Source of the DNA: Ypsolopha sequella
Lineage: Eukaryota; Arthropoda; Insecta; Lepidoptera; Ypsolophidae
Reading direction: 5' to 3'
Assembly: GCA_934047225.1 (NCBI GenBank)
Contig: OW203997.1
Span: forward strand, 11,146,417-11,210,416
Length of the DNA: 64,000 nt
Shown here piece by piece: positions 56,204 to 64,000 of this stretch. Both the position numbers and the translations under genes were made by a program. Positions within the stretch are counted from its first letter, which is position 1, and each line of letters starts with the position of its first letter. A model generated the notes under the pieces. The model was not told the origin of the DNA and did no database searches. It saw nothing but the letters and a program-made list of their open reading frames with translations.

Positions 56204-56526
56204 CCTCTGGCTAGGGTTGCCAACACTCGTATGAACAAACCCGGGAGATTTGAACAAATCGGTGGGTAAATGAATGAAATTCGGTAATATTTGTTATTTT
56301 TAATTTGCGTTTTTTTGTAGAAGCATCATTCATATTTGATATGAAAAAGCAAAATTTATTTCGTCATTAAATTATTTATTTTGCGCGATTTATCTATTTC
56401 GTTAATAACAATTATTTTCTTTTAAAAGAGCCGGAGAATTAACTGCATCCCGGGAGCTTGGGAGGTTGAACAATATTTCCGGAGTCTCCCGTGCATTCCG
56501 GGTGGGTTGGGAACCCTAACTCTGGC
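56204..56526. mobile_element. hAT-type MITE with 8-bp target duplication
   Basis: The element 56,212-56,518 (307 bp) has ends TAGGGTTGCCAAC and GTTGGGAACCCTA. The flanks are CCTCTGGC at 56,204-56,211 and ACTCTGGC at 56,519-56,526, matching at 7 of 8 positions. Internal GC-rich blocks are near both ends (CCCGGGAGATTTG; CATCCCGGGAGCTTGGGAGG). Non-coding. Confidence 0.8.
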
Positions 56527-56624
56527 ATATTGAAAAACGCGGTATGCGTGACTGCACAAGTAGGATAGACAGACTACACTGCTTATAGTTTTGATGCTTT
56601 TATGAAAACACTATGTAAGTGTTA

Positions 56625-57048
56625 TTAAGAGGCTATGCGAATTTTATTTTTGTCACTGTCACTCCAAGCAAAAAATCGCGCAGTGCGAGAGGGGTGGATT
56701 CAGGGCAAAAGGGAAAAAAGTTGGTTTTATATTTTTATTAAAAAAACTAAAATAGCTAGCAAAATTGCAAATATCAAATCTCTAGATATTGTTGAAACAC
56801 ACCTAATAAAATATGTTTGAGTTCTGTATAAGGTTCCTATTCGTCAAACGAGGAGAAAAAGTGTGTTTGAAGACCTCATTTCAACAATTATTTCTATAGA
56901 GGAAAATTTGTCCTAACATGTTTTCCAATATCGAAACGCTAGATTATATAGTCAAAATGCATATACCTGAAATTAATTAAAATTTCCCGTGTATTTCATG
57001 AAATACACAGAAAAGAATCAGTCGTATTTGTTTCGCATATCGCCTTAA
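56625..57048 (-). mobile_element. TTAA-target element family T2, copy B (complete, 424 bp)
   Basis: TTAAGAGGCTATGCGAATTT at the left and TTTCGCATATCGCCTTAA at the right, both with TTAA. It is the reverse-oriented partner of 38,820-39,246. The 61-codon frame inside is not a gene. Confidence 0.9.
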
Positions 57049-57261
57049 TTCATCATGTGGGTATGTCATATTGTCCAAATGTCTTGAAATTTAGTAAAGT
57101 TGATCTTTACATGCCTTTGAACAAACCCGCTTTGTTTTAAAGACATGTCTATGTAAAATAAATTTAACCTATCATAAAACTTTCACATCTTAGTTTGTCC
57201 AAAAAATCATTCTTTATTTTATCGTATACTTAGTCAAATAAACTTCATGTTAAATAACCTT

Positions 57262-57540
57262 TTTCATAATTTTGATGAAAACACTTGTACTGTTTCACAA
57301 TATCACTGTTTTATTAGTCCAACCGGTTTCGCCTCACGGAATTATCAAGGAGCTGTTAAATATAATGAATAAACAAAGGAATGCGTAGTTGTTGTTTACA
57401 TTGCATGGTGAATTACATTGCAGTCCGGTTGGACTAATAAAACAGTAATATTGTGAAACAGTACAAGTGTTTTTATCAAAATTATGATGATGTTTCACCA
57501 AGTGCCGACAATCGCAAGTATTACCCTTTTTCATTTTTAA
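57262..57540. mobile_element. Foldback palindrome, ~65-bp arms
   Basis: CTGTTTCACAATATCACTGT, then TTTATTAGTCCAACCGG (57,291-57,328), is inverted at 57,424-57,473. Pairing extends outward through ATTTTGATGAAAACACTTG. The tail TGCCGACAATCGCAAGTATT at 57,504 matches 31,706. Non-coding. Confidence 0.8.
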
Positions 57541-58330
57541 ATGCGTTATTAAAATAAGGGCTTACTGATAGATGAATATTTTATATTTCTACTTTTTTTT
57601 TGTCCGGAGCCATAAAATTGTTTTCACTTCCCTACCCGTCACTTTGCTGCTCTTGTGGGTTTTCCCAAAGTTGATAGCTCAATTTATCACGTGAAGCAAT
57701 AAAGCCTTGCCGTCATATATTCGCGTCAGGCGGGCCGCGGGGGCTCCCACATATTGTAGCTAATGATACCGCGATGTTCACAGATTTGTACAGGAAACGC
57801 ACGTTTGGACGTGACCAAAATGGGCGCAAAATACCCTTTTATTAGGATTTTTACGTTGATAAATAACCTTTTATCGTTTTGATGAATTACATCAAAATAG
57901 ACGTAAGGTATTGTTCTTAATGAACGAGTGTAATTTTATTGTGGGACAAGCGTAAAGGTATTTTACACGAGTACCTATGTGTTTGTATGAACAATCTAGC
58001 TTCTTTTTAGTCTTACGTGTTCAAAAATCTAAAAATCTGTATGTTTAGTATGTACCTACATAATACCTATCCAAGATGTATCAATAAGGCCAATGCCAAT
58101 GAGGGTCGATTTTGTAGAAGCTGTATAAATTTTAGAAAGACAGCGTTGCTAGACGTGCAATAATTATCCTAGATCCACGATATTTTAAAGTTTTATATGA
58201 TAAAAAATAAATAATACGTATCCCACAAAATTCCACGATATTTTTTCAAGTTCTACGAAAGTGTTTGCAACGAATTCTGATCTGTGTATCGGAACACTAT
58301 TTTCCGTTCGTACAATTTTGGTTGAATAGT
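57541..58330. other. No gene recognised
   Basis: Unassigned. A GC-richer patch at 57,725-57,755 (CGTCAGGCGGGCCGCGGGGG) has no supporting exon signals. Confidence 0.35.
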
Positions 58331-58339
58331 GGTAGTTGA

Positions 58340-58590
58340 TTGTTTTTAGGGTTGAAAAAACAGAGCCCATATAGGTTCACTTTGTTATCCATCTGTCTGT
58401 CTGTCCGTCTGTCAAGACCATTTACCTCGAGCCTTAGAAGTCTACGGGCCTATGGTGCTGTAAAAAAATCAGGCTTCTAACACAACGCAAAAAAGTTATT
58501 GCCCTTTACATAATCAATTTCATACGAATTTGCTCACTATGAAAAACTATAGTGCTCTTCCAGTTGACTTAGGAACTTGCGTTCAAAAGT
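58340..58590 (+). repeat. 'TTTTTAGGGTT' repeat copy
   Basis: TTGTTTTTAGGGTTGAAAAA, then CATCTGTCTGTCTGTCCGTC TGTCAAGACC and GAATTTGCTCACTATGAAAA. It parallels 16,440-16,860. Confidence 0.7.
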
Positions 58591-58732
58591 ACCTGGGTCT
58601 TACGGCACACTTATTGGGAATAACCTATATTCAATTGTTAAAAAAGTTATTAAAAACCAATTTAATTAGACCCTTTATGCAGGCACTAAGCTGATGTACG
58701 ATGTACCGGTCCCACGGTATGTGCGCTGTTAC

Positions 58733-59205
58733 TTAAGGGCCTTATTATCGCCAAATGGGTACTTTCTAAAGCCTACTCCTCGTTTATGGCCAAACCAAAA
58801 ATAATGAAAAAATGTATTATGAATAATCAACTCTTAGACAACATATGCAACATTTTTCTTTTTCATACCACCAAAACTTCTACATGATTTTTTTTTTACT
58901 GAATGGTGTTTTTTGACCTCAAATTCCCTACTGCTCCTGAGTGGCTTGGCCGATTGAATTCATCTATGCTTTGATAAATAGATAAACTTGATAGCTATAA
59001 ACATAACATAAGATTATTCAATCGAGTAATCACGTCCAAGTGAAAAGTATAATTTTCTCCTATTTCGCCCTATCAAGGACACAGCGAGCGTCGTAACAGC
59101 CACTTTGCATTGCGCGCTGATATGAACGTTATTTCAATGTCGTTTCCGTTGATATTCGTAGTGACAAATATCGAGCTGCTAATTTGGCGAAGGTAATCGC
59201 CTTAA
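58733..59205 (+). mobile_element. TTAA-target element family T1, copy 2 (473 bp)
   Basis: TTAAGGGCCTTATTATCGCC at the start and GGCGAAGGTAATCGCCTTAA at the end; TTAA on both sides. About 95% identical by eye to 38,276-38,749 along its full length. Non-coding. Confidence 0.9.
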
Positions 59206-59609
59206 CGTGCGTTTGAAATGTAGTGTGTAGGTAGGTTGTGGTACGTAGGCATGGTGGGCAGAGTGCCATGCGGCCATGCCGATGTCTACAAAAACGTTCC
59301 CTTTTGGCGTTTTTGTTCAAGTCACTATTTTTTACGAATTATTCTCATATCATTTAGTAGCAATTGCAACAAAAATATTCAGAGTATATGCGTAAAAACG
59401 ATCATTTTGTGAATTGAAGATGCTATAAAAACACGTCAATTTTGCAGTTAAGCTAGGATAATTACGAACCTAAGGATCTGGCAACACTGAAAAGACACAA
59501 CTTGCACTCTATGCAACCATCGGAAGGCATTAAAAACTTAGCTGAGATCTACATGCCACAATTAAAAATAATAGTTCATGACAATACTTTATTTCAAACC
59601 TTACCAAAA

Positions 59610-60001
59610 ATATTTTTTCAATGCCAGTACTCGTAAAGGCCCACTTTTTATGCATCAAAACCGAACAGAAAGTCGATTATCTTGCCCTAGGGCTTTATTG
59701 TTATAATTTTTTTAATTATTTACAATGGTTGGCTAACCTGCAGTCTTTCCTGTGTACCATAAATGTTATACTTTTTTCCACTGTTAAATGGCTCTGGATA
59801 CAGTCCTTTTGAGCCAATCATAATTTAAAGTTCACAAGATTATATTTGTTTTATTTGCTCACAGTGCATTGAAAAACGTAGTATGATACACGGGTGTAAG
59901 AGCAATAAATTACTCGGTTACATTTAAAACACTCGCTACGCTCGTATTTTAAATCGTCCTCGTAGTTTATTCCTTTTCGCTCTCGTAGCATAAACTACTA
60001 T
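59610..60001. repeat. Dispersed repeat, inverted partner of 9,590-9,950
   Basis: CCACTTTTTATGCATCAAAA, then TTGCCCTAGGGCTTTATTGT and AGCAATAAATTACTCGGTTA. The extra 59,930-59,995 segment (CACTCGCTACGCTCGTATTT) is absent from the partner. The 63-codon frame is not a gene. Confidence 0.7.
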
Positions 60002-60780
60002 TAAAATTATTTAAGGCGAAGAATTGGAATAATGGCACTTTTGGCGGCAGCGGCGGCGTCTTTAAAGCTTTGTTCCTCAAAACTAATAATAAATCTCTCC
60101 AATTTTAAAAACTATCCTATGAAACATCATCCACTATAGTGATTAAATAAAACATTTTAAGGTATCCTTAATAAGATTAAACTCTCGTCTGGTTTGTCAA
60201 AGATCAAAGCAATCGGTTCCATTGTTTTAATTTTAAAAGTACCAAAAAAGAAATGATGGGTACAAACAGAAGGATTTCTTTGATTTTCAAAATTTTATGA
60301 ACTTTTATAGTCTGACCTTAAAGTTATTCAGTACTGAACGTAACCATTCACTGTTTAGTCAAGTATCGAAACAATTGATTCTTATGTTATATTTTTATGA
60401 GCGCAGCCAGAAATAGCTTAAGACGCCTCTTCCCAGCATCATCCCAAAATGTCTCTATAGATAAAGTTATTTCTCTTAAGCGGTATAGTTAAATATTTTG
60501 AAAAAGATATAGTGTCAGTCATACAGACTAAAGCTGTACAGTAGTTGTCATTTATTTTTTTTAGTTTTAAATCACTCTTATAGATAGAAGTCATAAAACC
60601 ACTGCATTCACAAGAGTGTACAATTACGCCATAAAAATAATTTTTAGAACTGAGTTTGCATATGACATTGTACAGAAACAATTATTGAGTGATACTATAC
60701 TAATACTTAGAGCTGTAATAAGTAAGTGATTACGTTATATGTATATTATTGAATAATAAATGAATCTGAATCTGAATCAT
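60002..60780 (+). other. Unassigned; possible LINE 3' tail at the right end
   Basis: ATTATTGAATAATAAATGAA TCTGAATCTGAATC at 60,747-60,778 is a (TGAATC)n tail of the kind ending some insect LINEs. I could not find reverse transcriptase motifs upstream. Confidence 0.35.
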
Positions 60781-60909
60781 GCAAAATATAGCCTTAATAC
60801 AGCTTTAACGGTTGAACCAAATTGAAGTGTAACAAAATAAGCGGATCCCTTAATAAATATTTTATACAGTTTGATTGAACTGCATGCTAACTCATAAATC
60901 ACTATTATA

Positions 60910-61095
60910 AAGAGACAAACTTTTTGCACTTTAGTACGTCTCTATTAGAACTCTAAGTTCTAAATTTGCTGGCATATTGCTGTTAAAACGCTTGCGTGCT
61001 GCTTGGGCAGTAACGTCGTAATACAATGTGCGTTGATATGCACGTTATTTCAATTTGCGAGCAGCTTCTGTCGATATTTGTACCGACACAGGTCG
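60910..61095 (+). repeat. Fragment of TTAA family T1
   Basis: GTGCGTTGATATGCACGTTA TTTCAAT and GTCGATATTTGTACCGACA parallel the 3' part of the T1 copies (38,665-38,715). Confidence 0.5.
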
Positions 61096-62390
61096 ACTCA
61101 AGGTCGTTGACAGCTGCCTGCCTCTTAAACTGGAACCTTTGAAACGTAAAGTCACATTCTCAAATTCAAAAGTCACAATCATAATGTTTAGGTATTTCTA
61201 ATACTTTTTTAGTTACCGTGACAAGTTTTAGTGGAAAGGAGTAGTTAACAAGAATGCTATCAATTCGTAAACGATCGCTACTCGACAAAGAGGCACAAAT
61301 GGAAGGAACGTTAATTCTCCTACTTTTCTAATAAAACCCCAGCGGCACTGTAATTTCGTATAAAAGAGGAGAAAAGATGGTAAAGTCCTTGATTCAGTGT
61401 CAATGTGCAATATTAGTATACGATTACGATAACGCCAAAATATTATGTCGACTAATTCAACTAATAAAAGCCAAACACGTCTCGCTCCTCTCTATTGGAC
61501 TAACTAAAGCGAAAGGATTTCACGAGGCAAGGGTTTGGTTATTTATTTTGAAACAATACCTACTTTCATCTATTCCACCTAGCGCCATCCATGTCCAATA
61601 TACAAAAAAAAAATTAGCATATACTACGGGCCGATTCAATACTACGTATAAAGATGAATAACTTTTAAATTTAGTAAGCTATGATAATAAATAAAAATAC
61701 TTTTTTCTACTAACTTTATGAAAAAGTTCCATTTAATACTCGAAATTAGTTTTGAAAATCGAGCTTTCCAGGCCCCGTTGCGGAATAACTATCAGGTCAG
61801 TTTGAAATATCGTATTGAAATTTCATTTATTGCAAAATTAGGTTCTTTTTGACGTTTGTCTTCATTTTTTGACGTCCTTATTTTGTCTTTAGAATCGAAA
61901 TTCCCTGCGTTCCGATTCACGACGTAGTCGATTATATCGCGTCTGACCCTAATGATACTGGCCCTAAATAAAAGTCGCCGGCCGAAGCCTGAAAAAAAAA
62001 AAGGTGAAAACCGCGTTGTGCCTTGCAAAGTCATAAAATACATTAAATTTGAAAGGAAAAATTAAATATTTAAATACATCAGGTAGAAGAAAAAGTATCG
62101 TTCGCAACCAGTAAAAAATGGGTTTTGTTACCCTCGGAATGTAAGTTTTCGATTTCGAAGCTAGCTTCATTCCTCGGGTAAGAAAATCCGCCATTTTATA
62201 CTCGTCATGAAATATACTATTCCGATCATCTGGCATTTCTTTTGTATTATTTAAGTTGAAATTTTTACTGCATGTAAAATTGTATTGTATTTATATGTTA
62301 GTCAACAATATGTGTACCTATCAGTCGTAACGTTATTGGTACCAATTTTTCCTAGTTTTTCCCCAATAAAAAATAAATAAATATGTACAG
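61096..62390. other. No gene recognised
   Basis: Open frames at 61,377-61,661 (+) and 61,792-62,236 (-) lack motifs, GC contrast and splice support. TTACCCTCGGAATG (62,129) and ATTCCTCGGGTAA (62,169) bracket a GAAGCTAGCTTC palindrome. Confidence 0.35.
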
Positions 62391-62394
62391 CGGC

Positions 62395-62560
62395 TCTACC
62401 GCGTAATTCTCATTTGTATCAACTTCAAGCAAATGCATGCGAAATTCAACGCGTGCAAAAGAGATGGCATGTTAGGTGGGCGTCGTCGCACGCACGTCAA
62501 ATTTCAATCTCAAGTTGATGTTGATGAAAATGAGAATTATGCGGTAGACCCGCAGGTTGT
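62395..62560. mobile_element. MITE with imperfect inverted ends
   Basis: GGCTCTACCGCGTAATTCTC ATTT at the left is inverted at 62,530-62,555 (GAGAATTATGCGGTAGACCC). The inner part CGAAATTCAACGCGTGCAAA is shared with 18,915. Non-coding. Confidence 0.7.
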
Positions 62561-62903
62561 GAGGCACTGAATCAGGGATTTCATTTGTCCCCGAATCAAT
62601 AGCAACTAATTGCGGATTTTATTAGCAATGTGTTAATATGTATTAAGGCCACGTAAATACTTTGTGATTTTATCTATCCATATAATACTGTTAAGGAAAT
62701 TATTCATGTTGTGTTGTCGCACCTGAATAACAATGAATATAAAATCAATTCTGATAATTTTTTCAAATTGTTTGGGAATCCATAGATTTAACCGCTCGAT
62801 ATAACATGTTTTGTCTATCCCTCTTGAGGTAGATCAATAGAGTGAGAGATAGCACTGTATCACACGCTATCGAGCTCGATATGGTTTGCTATGCTAGCCT
62901 AGC

Positions 62904-63376
62904 TGATATACGGTAGCTCAGACAATAGAACGTTCGCTTCTCAATCTTGAGACCCAGGTTCGATCTACCGGCGGGCATGTACAGTGGAGACCACATCAAG
63001 CTATACACTTGCAGTACGACATTAGCCCCTACAGAGAAGAATATAAGATAGGTACAAAGTCCAATGTGTCTTACTTGATGCGGTCTCCACTGTACCAATG
63101 TGTTTTTTGGAATTTATGTGCATAGTATTTATATTACCTAATACTTACCACTTGCTGAACGGTGAGAGAAAGCGTCATGAGGAAACCTGCATGCCCTGAA
63201 AAGCATGTACATATTTTATGCGATGGGGCTCACCACCCATCACGTTGGGACGTAATCATCGTCGGTGAAACGCGGGTGTACCGAGTGAGGACTATGACTT
63301 GCATTTCACAGTTCACACTCGGGAACACCTTAACACCCCTCGGGGATTCATGTCGTGACGATGTATACATATACAC
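62904..63376 (+). mobile_element. tRNA-derived SINE S1, interrupted by a mariner MITE
   Basis: The head ATACGGTAGCTCAGACAATA (A-box) and CCAGGTTCGATCTACC (B-box) is followed by the 115-bp MITE. The body then resumes (CCAATGTG; CACCCATCACGTTGGGACGT; GTCGTGACGATGTATACATA). It matches the minus-strand copy 27,335-27,606 on both sides of the MITE. Confidence 0.85.
62980..63094. mobile_element. mariner-type MITE, family M1 copy 2, nested in the SINE
   Basis: TA CAGTGGAGACCACATCAA ... TTGATGCGGTCTCCACTG TA. 115 bp including both TA. Precise nested insertion. Confidence 0.92.
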
Positions 63377-63420
63377 TTAAGAAAATACTTAACAGAATAA
63401 CATTCTATTGTTCATAACAT

Positions 63421-63691
63421 TATACAACGTGTAACAGAAAGGTGTAACAATATTTGAAGAGCTGCTTCAGTTAATGATATAGAACAACATTTATTATGGA
63501 GCAAACATTGAAATCTCAAAAAAAAAAATCTCCCCTTTCATACATTTTGGCCGAGCGGCATTGCATTTTTCTATGAAACAGTTGATTTTTTTTTCGAGAT
63601 ACATGGTTTGTTCCATCGTAAAAGTTGTTCTTTACCATTGACTGAATAAGCTCTTCAAATATGGTTTAACCTTTCTGTTACACGTTGTATA
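63421..63691. mobile_element. TA-flanked MITE, family M2 copy 2
   Basis: TATACAACGTGTAACAGAAA at the left and its inverse TTTCTGTTACACGTTGTATA at the right. Shares the whole length with 19,186-19,456. Confidence 0.85.
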
Positions 63692-64000
63692 TTTAATTGG
63701 AAATATTAAAAACACATAATTATTATTGAAAACAGACAATGGCTGCAAAACCTCAAATGAGACCCATCACAAGAAAGTTCACGTACTTACTTAAACAATG
63801 CCCCAGTAGCACAAAGAAAAATGCCATTAGTTAGTCTCATACTTGGTAGTTGGTACATTATAATGACATGTGCTGAGTGCTATTGTTTAATCAGCTTTCT
63901 GTAACATGTTCCAACTTAGCCTATTATTAATGGCAGATTTATCTAAAAGAAAGGAATCAAACATAAAAAAGAAATATTTTGCTCAGACTGACGACACGAC
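63692..64000. other. No gene recognised
   Basis: AT-rich to the window end; nothing supported. Confidence 0.4.

Noticed and set aside
61377..62236. Frames of 94 (+), 83 (-) and 90 (-) codons
   Set aside because: AT-driven open frames with no motif, and the two minus frames overlap each other in different frames.
1..64000. CRISPR arrays, operons, phage or bacterial systems
   Set aside because: No regularly spaced short repeats, no gene-dense co-directional blocks and no ribosome-binding pattern; the sequence is clearly an animal nuclear genome.

Overview
The window looks like nuclear DNA of a moth or butterfly (Lepidoptera). It is AT-rich, gene-poor and intron-like, with no operons or bacterial signals. 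It carries several repeats I know from lepidopteran genomes: the 'CCCGCGGCTTCGCCCGCG' repeat, the 'TTTTTAGGGTTCCGTA' / 'CTCGCACTTGGCC' repeat, tRNA-derived SINEs and Jockey-like LINE tails. That assignment rests on recognising these repeats and the gene fragments; no search was run.

Two host genes can be supported, both on the minus strand and both split into exons too short to appear as long open frames. At the left edge (498 down to 239) are the first two coding exons of a secreted/membrane alkaline phosphatase; the rest lies beyond base 1. At about 46.6-44.4 kb is a probable unrecognised gene: a short lysine-rich first exon beside a CpG-containing upstream region, then two 117-nt phase-0 exons that are tandem paralogues (27 of 39 residues identical). 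A third candidate is one GC-richer plus-strand exon at 24,653-24,841. The remaining long open frames are transposon coding, their antisense shadows, or repeats.

Most of the window is transposon debris, layered and nested. Recognisable autonomous remnants are: Jockey-like LINE pieces at 0.8-2.6, 5.9-6.5 and 38.0-39.3 kb; another LINE C-terminus at 2.7-3.1 kb; an isolated conserved C-terminal domain at 17.57-18.03 kb; and a nearly complete 1.3-kb mariner at 39.9-41.2 kb with both terminal repeats, one stop and one frameshift. Non-autonomous elements include two TTAA-target families (474 bp; about 425 bp), another TTAA element at 42.3-42.9 kb, TA-target mariner-like MITEs (115 bp, two copies; about 270 bp, two copies), a TAA-target PIF/Harbinger-type MITE at 9.2 kb, a hAT-type MITE with an 8-bp duplication at 56.2-56.5 kb, and several foldback palindromes (3.5, 30.5, 33.6-35.3, 45.3, 52.1 and 57.3 kb).

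The clearest piece of history is at 38.0-39.3 kb. A LINE 3' end is interrupted twice by TTAA elements 70 bp apart. Removing each element plus one TTAA puts the LINE reading frame back in register through to its stop codon. A mariner MITE sitting inside a SINE at 63.0 kb gives a similar relative date.
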